This document shows, piece by piece, positions 1-14,318 of a stretch of DNA of 64,000 nucleotides. The notes below the pieces were generated by a model. The model was not told the DNA's origin and searched no databases. It worked only from the letters and a program-made list of their open reading frames with translations. The position numbers and the translations under genes were made by a program. The DNA is taken from the NCBI GenBank assembly GCA_030141605.1, contig JAQGDQ010000069.1, positions 191,126 to 255,125 on the forward strand. The letters run 5' to 3'. The DNA comes from Tubiluchus corallicola. Taxonomy: Eukaryota > Priapulida > Priapulimorpha > Priapulimorphida > Tubiluchidae. Position 1 is the first letter of the stretch. Every line of letters starts with the position of its first letter.

Positions 1-221
1 AGTGGATCAACCTTGTGATAAAGACGAACACAACGGTATCCGCTTCCCTTAAAAGGTGCTTCAGGAAACCAATGAGTCTTATAATGTGACATCATTACGT
101 CCCGTAGATTTGCGCCGAACTTATCTAACGTTTCCACTGATATCGACGGATTTCCAGCTTTCAAAAGTTTTTTCACAAAGTCCACGGCTGATATCACTTC
201 GTTTCTCATTAATGCCATCAT
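1..221 (-). CDS. BTG/TOB family antiproliferative protein, 5' part (cut by window edge)
   Basis: The reverse strand from 221 down to 1 is open and encodes the N-terminal 73 residues of a BTG/TOB protein. The box A core is clear: the stretch HYKTHWFPEAPFKGSGYRC followed by HKVDPL matches the BTG1/BTG2 type. BTG proteins are small adaptors that bind the CAF1/CNOT7 deadenylase and restrain cell proliferation, in nucleus and cytoplasm. Two adjacent ATG codons (221-219 and 218-216) could start it, and the first is used here. The short N-terminus is more like BTG1/BTG2 than TOB. The rest, including box B, lies outside the window, so BTG1, BTG2 or BTG3 cannot be separated. The open frame crosses the position where vertebrate BTG1/2 genes have an intron. 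Confidence 0.88.
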   Translation of the reverse strand, partial: MMALMRNEVISAVDFVKKLLKAGNPSISVETLDKFGANLRDVMMSHYKTHWFPEAPFKGSGYRCVRLYHKVDP

Positions 222-559
222 TTTTACGTTCGAGGATTTGCAGCTGTTGTAAATAAACGTGAAAATGTTGTAGTATAACTCGTCAAAATCTTTCTACTGC
301 GGTATTGCTCAATCACCAAAGCGAATTTCTTTGTCTCCAATCTGCTGTATTATTCAACCACTAAACCAGATATTCTCTCTGAACGTATATTTTCGTAATT
401 AGTAGATCTTTAGCTTGAACTCGATCAAGTATAACTTCTGAAATTTTTCTTGCTTCGATCCGTTTTAACTGAATTTTAAACGAAAAATGAAGACGCCACA
501 AATCTCTTTGGCTAATATCGACCACCTAGCAGAGCATTCTGGGAAAATATCGCCGTGTT

Positions 560-655
560 AAATGTACGTCACCAACTTCAACCAATGAAAACGCGTACGC
601 AGCTCATTAATTATTTACTCACCCTTATTTGGAATGCCTACACATGCGTCATACT
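560..655 (-). promoter_or_regulatory. Putative BTG promoter: CArG box and CRE-like sites
   Basis: About 400 bases upstream of the BTG start codon is a perfect CArG box, CCTTATTTGG at 623-632, the site bound by serum response factor. A CRE/ATF-like octamer TGCGTCAT lies at 645-652 and a CRE half-site ACGTCA at 566-571. Vertebrate BTG2 is an immediate-early gene, so a serum-response arrangement would make sense. Short motifs occur by chance in AT-rich DNA, and the transcription start is not visible, so this is inference. Confidence 0.35.
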
Positions 656-699
656 ATGAAGTCATTTTGCAGTGAGTTCATTGGGTCTGGTGATGAATT

Positions 700-3600
700 A
701 CCGTGAATTACCCTCAAGCAGCGTCAATACATGGAGAAATTATATGAGGTTGATCGAGACCTGAGAGTTTGAAACCAAACGAGAAAATCCACCTTTCTTT
801 TCATCTGCACTATTACGTGCAATTATCAGTATACACATGTACTATGTATCTACATACAAATATGTAGTTATTACCACTTGTTGCTGTGCTGACAAATAAT
901 CAGATAATTCAAATTCGCATTTAAATTGTTTCACTCTTCATGGATCACTCAGAATTGTATTTACATAATTATGTTTTCCCTTTTCAACTTTCACAGTTTT
1001 ATTGCTCTTGTGCCATTGCTGTTATTACATCCCCTTAGGTACATTATTAAGTTTTCTGTACACTTCTACAGAAGCATGTATAATTATAATAATTCTTCCT
1101 ACTACTGACCAAACGGTCGTACACTCTCCTCGCACTACTCAATTGTTTTATTTTGAATTTATTGATGTATCTGATGGCGTATTTTTGATGTGTGAAAATA
1201 AATTTACAGTCATAGTCACTCAACGTGAATATAAAATATGGGAAACAGAAACATAGGATTTTTTTCAAGTTTTCCTCGTTATTCGACCATGAAGATGCTT
1301 TGCCAAACGATATTATCGTTAATATAATCATGTATGTCAGAAAACCAAACTGAAATCACCGTAAGCTGACTAGTTCAGTATTTCTTACTTGTATTTCAGC
1401 GATTAAAATTGATGAACATTGCGCAGGTTTCTGTTATAATTGCAGATTTTTTTAGGAAAGTTATGAAGTGAAATATTTTGTTTGACACTATAAATCGAAG
1501 GTTTAAGAAAGCAAATTAATATACGTCATTATTATATTAAATAATGAAGATTCCCATTATATAGTACATATATGAAATTGTAATATTCTTGTTTATCGTT
1601 GTTAAGAAAGAATTGTGTTAAATGTGATAAACCGTGCGGGCCGGATGTAATATATTGAAACCGAGACATGTTTTGCAATTGGTCTTTGAATAGGCTCTAC
1701 ATTAGCTGGAAAACGGGCTTAGTTAATTTGTAGTTTGCGAAAGCAGTATACGTATGAACGATTAAAAGGCTACCGTTCAACTTCATTTCAGCGGGAATGC
1801 TGTACGATAGATGAATTTGCTCGATTTTATTGCCAAAACAAAAAAAAGGAGTTATATAGGCGGTTTTGAGCAGGGAATAATAATAATAATTATTATTATT
1901 GTTGTTTTCTTTTTAAGCAGACTGGATTGTAGATCTTTGACAATTCTAAATTTCCAGAGTTGCTTCACAGATCTCAACTGTGGATGGAGCTTCATGCAGT
2001 AAGCGGCTGCAGTTTCTTGCCAACAAACGTCAAAGGGGAGTATGATGCGAAATCAAACATCAAAAATACGAAGCTGCTGATGCGAAGATGCGAATGTAGT
2101 CCAAAGCTACATTTAAGTCTTGATATCGCTATAATCACAAGTACAATCACAAGGCATTTCTTGAAATCAAGTTAAAGCAAGCAAAAACCAGTCACAAATG
2201 AGAGAGAATGTCATAAGCGATTTTTTGTTTAATTGTTACGTGAATCCTGGTGACAAGTTTACGCGAACTTATCACGTACTATACATATTATCACTATTCT
2301 GATGTGAACTGACCAGAACCCAGAGCCCACTGACACAAACAAAATTCTCATAAATTGCATAGTCGTCATCAATTGCTTGCTTACTAAAAAAATAAATGCG
2401 CGTTTTTTATTTTGTTAAAAAATAAATAAATACAGGAAACCCGTTTTTTAGGTGCTCGCTTAGAAGCCCACGTACGTAACTTATACAAGCGGTTAGCATT
2501 TAGGTTAAGTTGTGGGAGGGAGGAAAAGAAGTTGGCTTCGTTATCTCGCAAATTTCTGCAGCTAACATCTACCAGGCGAAGGAAACGTTCACCCCAGATT
2601 GTTTACTGTTTAAGCACGCATGTTATTCAGGCCCAGTTAACTGACGGCTCTAAAATAAACACGGATTGCGGCTTATACTTTCAGACTGACGTAACTTAAA
2701 CATGTTTACCAGGCTGAAAATAGAACATCCGGCTGAAACGAATACGACGCAAAACTCGTACGCAGTCCAGCAAAAAATTATACCTATTTTAGAAAACAAA
2801 GACATGAGAATGCATATTAACTTTCGCCGGAATTGTAAGTTATCAAGTTAGGCATTATTGATATTAGTAGAACTGAATCTAGGTTATTTTTTGTGTTAGA
2901 CTATTGGTGTTGTAACAATTGAAAAATGGCGCTTGTTTTCGTCTGAGCTCTAAACTGAAATTAATTACTTGACATTAATTAACTATTCAGTTAAAGAAGC
3001 CATTGGATGCTGACAAATGCCAAATAGAGTAATCTTAGTTTAATAAAATTTTAACTGGGAATTGGGAAACTGGCTGTTCAGCTGGTTGACTTGCACAAGA
3101 CTCCTGCGGAACCCAAGTTACAGAACCTATTGGAAGGATGACAATAGCCATTATACTGTTGGTTACGAAATTGGGTAGATGTTGACGATAACTTTACCCG
3201 AGTGGTCCTTAACAACTATGTCTTTAACAAAATCAAAATTAAGATTGATTAAAACGTTAGTGACTGCCTGACGACTGACTACCATGGAAACTGCTTTAGG
3301 TATACATGTACTGTTCCAGGATATACTAAAAATGATTAACCTCGTTAAAGAAAGTGTAGATTATACGCACACGGGGTTTACGCCATTTCGCGAATTCAAC
3401 TTCTCATCATCAAGGATAATTAACTATGTTGCGATAGCGTCACCACCATCTACATGAAATAAACCCTATTGTTCAGTGAGGACGTCGATTGGATAAAAAA
3501 CAACAAAACAGCAAACCGCTAAAAATAAAAACTTAGCGTGTTTTCTGTAACATATAACGTGAGGGGTACATTTTTTTTATCAACCCAAAGCTATATGTGC

Positions 3601-6600
3601 ATCCTGTTGCTTTTCAAGAGCGCCCACATTTAAACCTGTGTTTTAGTTAATGACAGTCCAAGTTAAAGACGCCTGGATTGTGCTGCCACCTAATGGCAGT
3701 ACTTTTAGTTAAAATTATACTGCATTGTCAACTATAATAATTACCGTACTAATTGCTAGTTAACGTTTGCAAAAACCTAAACCTAAGAGCTATCAACTGA
3801 ATATTTACCAATTACTAAATTTCTTTGCAGTGATGATTTGTTTCCCAAGTCTTGTTTTGACTTAATTGTACCATATTTCGATTATTCTGTCAAAATCACA
3901 AACCCAATGCAGAAGTTTTGCACTTTCCAGGTAAAGTAAAAAGGCGGCTGTCATTATCATATGCTTACCTTCAATATAATCAGTACTGTACCATTACCAT
4001 ATCATTCATCATCATCATCAATAACAACAACATCGTCAACAATGACATCATCATCAATATTGTCACCATCACTATTACCAACAGAATTTGATATTTCATT
4101 AGAGTCAAAAAACAGCTATGACATTGCTTGTATCTATTAAAAAGCAATAAATGCAAAACTATTCTTTGTATGTACACGACAACAAACTGTGGTTTATTGT
4201 TGAAAGAAAAAACAGAGTGTTGCCTCAGCACAACAACAACAGCAAAAACAACACCAACATTTATAATTACACGAATCTACAATGATCACAAAAGATTTAT
4301 GCATTACATTTTGATTTGCCACTGCTAACACAATACAGTTTTTTGAGATTGGTGCATAAAGAGGGCTATTTAATGCATTTAGTTATATGAACTACAATAG
4401 TATATAATAGTACGTATTAAGGTAATAATATATTACACTGATAATATTATAATGCAACCGACACAGGCCTTTTAACAAGTTCACACTATTTACTATTTAC
4501 GTGAATAAGTCTACAGTGTAATTAAAATGCAACATACAATCAAATGCAGTAACTTTTATATTAAACAGTAATCTTGCAAGATAATGAAAATTATATTGAC
4601 TGATGTAAACTAACACACACACTACAGCTGTCTATTGAGTATCTTTTCTATAGAGCAGAAGAAAATTCATATCATACTGCAAGCCACATAATCAATGTTT
4701 CTAAATACTCACAATCAAGGAGGGCTTATTGCAGCAGTTTAACATTTATATTACACTTTTATCACGATGAGTTTGTTGTGACAACTTCAGAGAGAGTGCG
4801 CAAATTTCTTTTAATAGTTTGGTTTACTGCAAGCCAATATCCAGAACTTGATGGCATGAGTACCTGCATTGTAGTGTAGCAGGGTTGGAACCTAGTCATT
4901 ATAAACATCTAATGAGATACTGATCAAGGAGATTAGCTTAATCAAGTTCAAATGTATACACACTCTCCCTGAACTAGATTAATAGCCAGAGACCGTGTGC
5001 CCAGTAGTAGTTTTCATGGGTAGTCAGGTAAATCATCCATTGATAAACTAATCAGGCACAATGAAACATAATTTCAGTTGCTCAGTAAACAATACGACTG
5101 GCCAGGTATTTGTCAGGTATAGGAATAATCTAGGCTGCAATCTACACACTATTATTTAATAATTATAATCAAATGCAACTTTTGATTAGAACTAACTAAG
5201 AACTAATTATTATTGCTGAAAACCATTACTAAATTAAGAATACCATAAAACATTGCAACAAAGATTATCAATTTAATACAGTGAGACGAATGATATGAAG
5301 TATTCTGTAAGAAAAACAGTGAGATATGGAACAATTTTTGCAATATACGTTAAAATGACAAACATGAATGGTTCACAAAACAGCGATCTGTAAGCAGAAA
5401 TTTACAAAGTAACAGACACTGTTGCAAGTGTAGTTCACTTGAAATGGCCAATTAATTATCTATCAATGATCTTTCACAAGTATAAACTTACTAATAATTT
5501 ACTAGTATTCTGAAGAGATGAAGAAAGTTCTTTACAGCCAACAGATTAACATGCATTGCCATCTGTTAACTGACAAGTTAACCGCTAGCCTATGAAACAT
5601 GGAATGATTCGATGATTATAATTATAATGTACCTTCTAGATGCAACATACACTTGAAATATGAAGAACCTAATGTTGAACACATGAACAACATAAAACAA
5701 TAAAACAGGAAAATGGATAATGCAACTACAAGCATATGATAAACACAAGTTCAAGTAAGTCATAAATACAAGTACTGGTATATCATGGATACAAGCACAA
5801 ACAAGTCATAAATATCAATACCAGTACAAGAATGTCATATACCAGTGCAGTAATGTAAACAGTAATTTTGTAATGTTGTTTAATTAGTCATTTACTTCAG
5901 TTAATACAACAAAATGGATAAGCTAGCTACATACTTGTTTCAATGAACTGCTTTTACATAATAAAAGTAATCTATGACTACTGGTATTAGAATTATGTAT
6001 TAGTATTAGAGCTATTAGTATTATTATTATTATGGGACTGGCTAAAAACTAACACAAAGTATGTAAGAAATTTGCTATAACCAAGTTACCTTCAACTGGA
6101 AGTGAATAAAATAGACATTAGTATGTTAACCAGTTTAACTCTAAATACTTATCAGTTTAAGATGTCATGATTATACATAGATTGTTTCTATTGATTCCAC
6201 GTGGCTTTTATCTACAGAACTTCATCATAATCATTTGACTTAATCCAGACCCTGGTCAGGTTCCTCCAGACGACTCCGAGTGTAGTTGCACAAGTATGAT
6301 ATAAATGATAATGCCTTAATGGGCTTGTAGTTTATTTTATTAACGATACAAATTTCCTCAGTCTCATATATCACCCTTCATAAACCCTTTAGGAATGTTT
6401 TATTTTACGCATGATTAATGATTACACGATTTTTAAAGCATGCTTTTTAGTTTCACTATGGACCCACCTCCATAGATTAAATGGACTTTAAATAGGTTCC
6501 ATGGTTTGACCTTCTTTTTTTCTTAGTTACCTATGTAGTCAATAACACACTCTATCTACATGCACATGCAATAACCAATATTGAATACTCTAACATAACA

Positions 6601-7500
6601 ATAATTATTACACAAATGGATGAAAAATTAAAAAACAACAACTTCTGATTACTAAACTATCACGAATAATAATCACAATTACGTACAGTATCACACACAC
6701 ACTATGCTAATCTATGCTAGACACAAACATTGCAAATTTTCACACACTGCATAATTATTAAGACCCAACAAATTAGTAAAGAAAAAAAATCAGCTAAACT
6801 CAGTAAACTGTGTATTAACAAAGAAATTTAAATAATAAATATAGGCCATGAAACAAAAAAATAATTAAAAAAGATACAAGCAACATGTATATACTTATAT
6901 TTCTACACTAAATTTGTACCTACATTATTAAATTTCATGAAGTGTCAGTGGTTTAACACAACAGTTGCTTAAATATACACCAGTTTTAATAACAATTTTG
7001 TAGATAGAGACATATCTGCCAAGTGGTGTACTATGCAAATAATGTCTCTCGCTAGATACTGACCAAAAAAAAAAGAAAGTTTATTAGCCGAAGCAGCAAC
7101 GATACTTTTTTAAAAATCGTACTGTCACAGCCGTTATTTTGAAACCAAAATTAATTACTTCAAAGAACAAATATTTTTCTCTAGAGTGAAGTATAACATA
7201 TCATTAAACAGCTGAAGATATTCTACACTAAGTTTGCATTACATAATCATTGCAAAAATTTGCATGTAATCAGAATAGATAGATTTTTAAACTTGAAAGA
7301 TACAGACCTTCTATTATAAAGTAAAAATTTACTCATCAGATACATTATCTTCGAAAATCTTGCTTTCTGCTAATTAACTTTACTGTTAAAGTAATAAACG
7401 TCGATGTATTATAATGAAATGCTTCTAACAATGTTACTCACATAGTCACCAAAAGCTTCCGGCAAATAATGCCCAAAAACTCAGTCTCAAGATTTTCCAG
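700..7500. other. Gene-poor AT-rich stretch between BTG and synaptophysin-like genes
   Basis: I see no exon with recognisable protein similarity on either strand. The open frames here are short and of AT-rich, low-complexity composition. There are short ATC/AAC-rich runs near 4005-4080 and 4225-4260. Around 5745-5850 a diverged pair of sequences sharing CAAGTCATAAATA and a GTACTGGTAT-like segment is repeated. Toward 7560 the stretch probably contains the 3' untranslated region of the synaptophysin-like gene, since an AATAAA signal lies on the minus strand at 7561-7566, about 270 bases after its stop. Confidence 0.4.
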
Positions 7501-7838
7501 ACATAGTTGATAATTACAGAGCAACAATTACATGCATTATCTACTGGCTAATTTAGCCGATTTATTTGAAAATATGGATTTTCTATACCGCTGCTGACAA
7601 AACTGTTAGTCTTAGTTTATATGTATAACGTTTCTACATTTGTATTAAAAAGCTTCATATGCCCAGAGGTGAACACTTCTCTAGAAAAGAAACATTCTTC
7701 AGTTAGCAAGCCGAGGCAGTACTGGCATCCACGTTTCCTACAATCTGGAATAACTTTAAAACTAGTTAAATGTCAAGCGTTACCTTGAAAGGGCATCGCA
7801 TTAGAGAGATGATGATAAATGCATTACAAGTCTGACGA

Positions 7839-10800
7839 TTACATCTGTCCACCAGCAGGAGGCATACTTGCCGGGTATCCTCCACCTGCAGGGTATCCAC
7901 CCACTCCGCCAGTTCCAGCAGGGTAGCCAGTAGGACTGCCAATGCCTGGGGGTGACTGCACAGCGTCCGGAGCACCGGCTTGTGGTTGCCGTGCTTTAAA
8001 CCATGTGCTCTCCTTGTAGAGGAACCAAATGTTACTAGTCCAAACCAGCCAGTTTAGGAAGCCAAACATCTGTAAAAAGTAATTTAATAGGCATACCATG
8101 TGGCGCAAAAAGTGCAAAGCTACAATATCATGTACTCTGTGTAACTAATAAATTTACATGTATAATAAATAATTAGTTAAACTAAAAATAATTAATATCT
8201 GTTAAGACATTGAAATAAAAGATCAGTAACATAGTGCACCAAGATTTGTTAAATAACTATTTTTCTCACTGGTTATAATTTCATCATTTGTTTAGTTCTT
8301 AATGTTATATCACATACATATGTTGGAAGTTAATGTATAAATGTACAATCATTTTCCATGATCACATTTGTAAGTCGTAACACAAGGCTTTTTAACAGTA
8401 AAACAAAGTCTGCTAAGACAGTGCAGAAACATTCTATAGTGATTTATTTATTGACCTTTTTTATATATGAAAGAGTGGAAAAAATTGACGCAACAGATGA
8501 ATTGAGGCTAAAATATTAACACGCCCCCATAGATTTCATTTAATATCATAATCAATACACATACAAGTGATCAAACAGCACAAGTGCACAGTAAATGCAT
8601 AGACAACATCCAGGAGCATACCCGGTGGCTTTAAAAGAATAAAAAAGATTTCAATAGAGATTCTTCGTATATGTGCTTAAGGGTGCATCGACTGCACATT
8701 TTCATCAACCGAAACGAAGCCGATTTTTTTTCTCTGGTGTTACCGAACCAAAGCTTAACTGAATGATTGGCCGTATTGTCGAACCAAATAAAATATCAAG
8801 TTAAATTGGAATACGAACCGAGGCCGAACCGAATTTTTTTACCAAAACTGAACCAATTTTTTTGTAAAAATGTTCTGATTACTAAGTCTGGGTTTGTATT
8901 TAAAGGTTAATGTTATGTAGATTATAAGCTATTCTAAAAGCAGTCCCAATTCTTTCAAAAGCTGTTCAAATGTTTTGTATAGTCGACAAAAACAGTATTT
9001 AAGCAAAACTGTAATAGTATAATTGTTTACTAGCTCGGTTCTCATTGATTTATTTCGTCGTTTATCAGCGAATACAGCACTGCCATGCTATTGCTCATTG
9101 TCACAACTGGTGCACCGATGGTGCATCACATTCTTCGAGACAGAAAGCAAAATATCGGCTGTTGTGCCACGATCGCTGCGTGTCGGAGGTTGTGACATGT
9201 CAGCTTTTTTAGTATAAACTTTCGTAAGCATTCTGGGGAAATATTCGGTTTGTTTAACACAATTTTCGTCCAATTTTACAACTAGTAAAAAACTAACTTC
9301 GGTATACCGAAGGTTCACTGAATGATTGTTCAAACAAAGTTTACTACTGGACCGCATTTTTATACTGATACCGGGGGAAAAAACATTCCGTGATTCGAAT
9401 ACTGGGTGTATCCTAATGCTTACACAGGTAGAAAAAATCAGACTTGGGTACCTTTTTCCTTACACCCGTCAGATGCCCGGGTACCCGATTGTTAAGATTC
9501 AACGCCAGTGAAGTTGTAATGATTTATGTTCAAAAGAAATGATCACCGATACATTTTAACTAACAGCACTGGTATGTTAACAACAAGAATTCAGTTATTA
9601 CACCGAGAGACTGAATACACGAGCTATGAGTCGCAAAAGTTAGTGTTTTTCAAAGTAAAGTATTTGGCTGAGTTTTTATCTGCCAGACTTCTTAATTAGT
9701 TAATTGCACGCATTATCAATGAGTCAGCTACACCAGCTTACTAGGTACTGACATTGAGCACTATTAATACAGCGTAGGAATTAGAGGAACAAAATAATCT
9801 ATATTATCCTTTTTGTGTGCTGATAAACTTAACAATCCCTTTATTTTTATCTTTGTTAATGGCCTGAAATAGCTTTTTAAAGGTTATTAAACAATTTTGT
9901 TCGGATAATTAACCACTTGGTAAATAAATCATAGTTTCTTTCTGGTAGTCACCCCTACAGCAAAAATGATTTCATCTGCCATCTTCCTACTGGCTTGGCG
10001 CATTGCTAACACAGCCTGTAATGCTTTATAATCTACTAGCAGGTATCTACTGTAGAAGCGCACAGCAGAAGGTGGCATTTAAATTTTAAATTCTCTAATA
10101 ACGGTTATCATATTACAAATAATGTGAGCATTTTAATGTACTTTACGCTAGCACCAGGAGAAAGGGATTACCACTGGAAAGTAGACTTACCACTGAAACA
10201 TTAAGGCTGGCGTAGTTGCCTTCAAAGCTTTTCTCACATTTGACATTATTTGTACAGACAGTACATTGCTTCATCACCTCATTGGGGCTTGTAGAGTACT
10301 TCAGATCTGACAATGCTTTAGCCCAAGCAGCTGCTGATATGAGCCAAAACACGGCAAATACTGCAGTGCAGACCAGATCCTACAGAATAGATTTATCAGT
10401 AGTAAAAATTATTTTTCCTACTCGTTAGTCGTTTCCTATGTTTCTGCAATAATACATGTATTCAGTGGTGCATGTTTATTGTACATGCTAATTGCTTTGC
10501 TATACACTAAGCATTGAACATTGCAGACAGTTTGCTGGAATTATTAATAGGCAAGGTTTTCTGATGACATCTACAAAAAACATAATACAAAATGATTTCA
10601 TATTAAGTAATGATGATATGAAATAACGACACTGTATGATGATATGAAATAATGACACTGCGCTAACAGAATGAATAAATAAACTGAACTAGAGCTATTG
10701 TTGATTTTTGTCAATAAATTCAGCAAACAAGATTCTTGTGTACTCTGCACATATCTGATGCACTCTATTTACACATGAATAATGGTTGTTTTAGTTTTGG

Positions 10801-13800
10801 ATTCTTTCTACAGCTGTTGCATCCATAGATAGCTCATACTTGATAAAACGTTTTTCTGCTTCACTGTCACTTACTCACTCTGTAATGGACAGCTGTTGGA
10901 TGAAACATCTAATATAGCATATATTTTTCTTCGGTTCATTAACAGGGATAATCAACTAATCAAGTTATGCCAGGGAATGGTGTGATGTTAGTGTTCTGTC
11001 TACAGCTTTGAAAGAAAATGCTTAAGACCCAGGTTCATGACTCTACATCCAAGTTTGGACAGATCTGCCCATTTTAAGCAAATAATGCTTACATGGTACT
11101 TTGTGACGACGGTCTTAAATGAAGTTCCACATTTTTTTTTGAAAAGAGCAAAATTAGGCTAAAACATTAACAGGGCTTGCTTTTAACAAAGCCTTTACGA
11201 AACTTGTAACTGTAACTGCAGTTGAATTTATGCATCAGTGATTATGTAGTTGTGTCCCATTTTAACACTGTTTTGCTTAAAATTGCTGCTTAGAAAATGA
11301 TAAAAGACGGATCATTATTATGATGTTGACGATTTTTTGTAGTATAACTGCCAATTAGATAGCGTTTAATTTCGAGTCACAGCTGTTAACTGGCATAGAA
11401 CGCAAAATGTTCCCGTATTACTGATGAAATTTGATGTAAGTACAAGTTATTTACTTTCAAGTTTGCTATCAGCTGCAGCAAAATCGCTAATTAACAACAT
11501 CGTTGACTTGATAACATGAATACGTTGTGTGTGCTGATGTGAAATCAAGTATAATAAGCACAGATGTAACTAACAAAACATAAACATTGTTTATTTTCTT
11601 ATCAATAGTTGTACTTACGATGTTGGGAATCATTGCATTGTTCTTGTATGTCGGATTAAAGAACAAGTACACAACCAGTATAGCCATACAGTAGAGAAAA
11701 GCCAGCACACCAATGGCGACAAAGAACTGTGATGACCCAGCACAACTGACATTTATTGTGTAGCCATCTTCACCAGGTTTGCTATCGCAGTAGCAGTCTT
11801 CAACGCGAGTATCGTATAACCTGCATGAAAAATTGTTACAAACATTGTTAGTTAATAAACAACTTGCATTACACAACTGCATAAGCAACACTGAGAAAAA
11901 ACAGACACGAACAGGGATAAACGTGCACAATGAACTACCATTGGCTACTACCTCATTTTACTACCATACTGTTATGCTCAAATCTAGAGATATAACTTCA
12001 ATATTTTTTTCTGTATAACTTTCAATATACTGTTCAATTTCCAACATAATATTTTCTGGTTGCCCACAAGATCCAATAAAAATGCTTTAATCAACAGCTG
12101 AACGAATATGTTCGCATTTATAAAATGGTTTAAAATTAGTTAGCTCTATGCCACTTATTTTAAAATATTCTTTACAGAATTAAAACAAATATTAAAGAAT
12201 ACTATCACCAAAAATTATTTTGTTAAGGTGTGAACGCAGTTTATAATAAAATAAGTCCTCGCTTAACGACGCTTTTCTTTTGCACTCAAGCAAAGTGCGA
12301 CATTAAGCGAAACATCATTAAATGAAACCAAAATTTCCACAGCTGGTAATGTAAAAGAATTGATATGCGTCCAAAGGCAAAAATCAATGCTGCTTAAACC
12401 ATATAAATTAAATGTTTTTATGAGTTTTATTCATATTTTTACTGATTAATTTCTTTCTGTTTGCTTGAACCAGCTGTCTTTCTTACCAGTATCTAGCTAG
12501 ATTTTTTTTAGTGTTTTCTCTTTTTTAACACTAAAGTGTTATATATATATAGGTAGTTAGTGGTTAAACGCTGCATAGTGAAAGCTAAGCCAAGAAGTGA
12601 CCTTAGGACAACATCATGTAGTACTAATCTGGTTGCTACAGCAACAGATTGCAGACAAAATTCCTTAGGATGAAGTTTGAACTTAGGTGTCTGGTGACAT
12701 ATAAATCCCAAACAGATCTTCCCTGATACAAAGGGTTAGCATTTAGTACATAGTCAGTTAGGATGTAACAATATGTAATGTTTGTACTGTTTTACATTAG
12801 TAAAACATTATGTTTTTAGAGCAGACTAATGCGATATGCACTATTTTAGTGCTTCAAATTAAGTAAAAAACTTGTTGACAAAATAAAAAATGGCTGCAAG
12901 CAAAGTAAAAAAATCGTAGGTAAAATGAAAAACTTGTTAAGTGAGAAAAAGATGTCAAATGTTCAGCGTCATTAAAATGAAAGGTTGCTAGATGGGGAGT
13001 CACTAAGCGAAGACTTAAGCGTAGTTTGCACTGTAGATTTGTTAGCAACAATTTGCTGCATTTGATTTGATGTTGCTTTTATATTTTATGTGTTTTTAGC
13101 GGAGTTGTGAAATATGGAAAAACAGGTGCATTACTTAAACAGTGTTGCATTTTAACCAAGCAGCAGTTTTTTATGCTTAGCGATCATACATCGAAATAAC
13201 GGCTAAGCAATTACTGACTGTAGCATTGTACCCCATTCCTTCGGAAAAATCAGTAGTAAAATCGATAAGTGCCAAATTATACCAATCAGCTAGTGAAAAA
13301 CAACTTCTTGGTTATAGAAACAATAATTTAATCTTATAATTTATACTTACCTAAATGGATAACTGTAGGAATACTTCACAGTTTTGCTACCTTCGGGGCA
13401 AGCTATCGTAAATGAAGTGTATGAGCTAAAGCCACTAGCTGTCGCAAATGCAAAAATTGCTAAAATCTGGAATAAATGAAACCACATCAGATGAAACTGA
13501 AGGGCAGTATGTGCAGCACAGCAGCTATTGTTTTCGTGAAAGTACTGTAAAGTGAAACAAATTTAAATAAATAAGTCTTCAAACAAGTTTTGCAAATTCA
13601 GAAGCTATAATCAGGAAAACCCAAAACAAAAAAAGTAAAATAGGTATTTGTATCCAAAAATCTACTAAATTTGCTTTTCACCAATTACGAGAATTTTTAA
13701 AAATTAACTTTTACTTTACTATCTTCAAATGCCTACTAATGTGCAGCCTAAAAACTCTTAGTCCCTCTCCATTACTCTACCATTATGACATGGGCAGACA

Positions 13801-14318
13801 TCAAATTGAAGTTTAATGAAACATTTGTTTTCAGAATTTAATAAGCAAATTTGCAAGAAGGGTTTTGAGAAAAAAGCTCATAAAAGCAGCATTTCTTAAG
13901 AGTTTTAGCACTACCAGAAATCAGTAAAATACAAGAAAAAATTGTCAGCAATCCTTAACTCTCAGCCCATACTAGCTCAGAGCGATTCTTTGAAAAATAA
14001 ATCTCTAGTGGTTTGAAGGGGGGAAACTGTGCAAGCTAACAATATCTTTACTGAAATCACTGCAATGAGTTCAAGGCTTCAAAGCACAGAATTATTATTG
14101 ATTACATCTACACTTGACACTATCATACAATATTAATTAATTTATTACATAATAAAAGATACAACGCAATGTAACACGAACACACATCTCTTCGATCGTT
14201 AAGCACAGACTTTATTAATTATTCAACCTGCATAAATTATGAAGATACTCACCCATTCTACTATTCGTATAAACCCACGAGGTTCTTTTAGCGGCCTCCA
14301 GCTCACACCCGTTACAAC
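7839..14318 (-). CDS. Synaptophysin-family vesicle membrane protein (first exon missing)
   Basis: Five exons on the minus strand join in frame with GT-AG introns: 14318-14253, 13466-13351, 11820-11619, 10379-10191 and 8069-7839 (stop). They encode 267 residues of a four-span MARVEL protein of the synaptophysin/synaptoporin family, residents of synaptic and other small transport vesicles. Diagnostic segments in order are LKEPRGFIRIVEW leading into ILAIFAFATA (span 1), the lumenal loop with paired cysteines, SQFFVAIGVLAFLYCMAI (span 2), VFWLISAAAWAKALSDLK (span 3), and FGFLNWLVWTSNIWFLYKE (span 4). A Gly/Pro/Tyr-rich cytosolic tail ends in GGQM, resembling but shorter than the mammalian synaptophysin tail. 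The 14318 exon lacks an ATG, and in family members the first exon encodes only a few residues, so a small upstream exon is missing. Synaptophysin, synaptoporin and pantophysin cannot be distinguished. Confidence 0.9.
8675..9350. mobile_element. Possible decayed transposon with repeated ACCGAA motifs
   Basis: This stretch of the last synaptophysin-like intron is rich in ACCGAA/AACCGAA motifs near 8705-8840 and has ACTGAATGATTG at about 8758 and again at 9317. The start, AAGGGTGCATCGA, resembles non-autonomous hAT elements. I could not find a matching right end or target-site duplication, so this is tentative. Confidence 0.25.
10611..10662. repeat. Two-copy tandem repeat, period 26
   Basis: The unit beginning TGATGATATGAAATAA is repeated 26 bases later with few differences, in an intron of the synaptophysin-like gene. 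It looks like a simple local duplication. Confidence 0.7.
12237..13033. mobile_element. Non-autonomous DNA transposon with inverted ends (mariner/pogo-like)
   Basis: The right end, read inward on the minus strand from 13033, is CAGTGCAAACTACGCTTA followed by AGTCTTCGCTTAGTGAC. The left end near 12253-12270 contains AGTCCTCGCTTAACGAC, an inverted match. The right end abuts TA, as in mariner/pogo insertions, but the outer left end is diverged and no clean target-site duplication remains. It lies in the intron between the 13351 and 11820 exons of the synaptophysin-like gene and contains no coding frame of interest. Confidence 0.5.
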
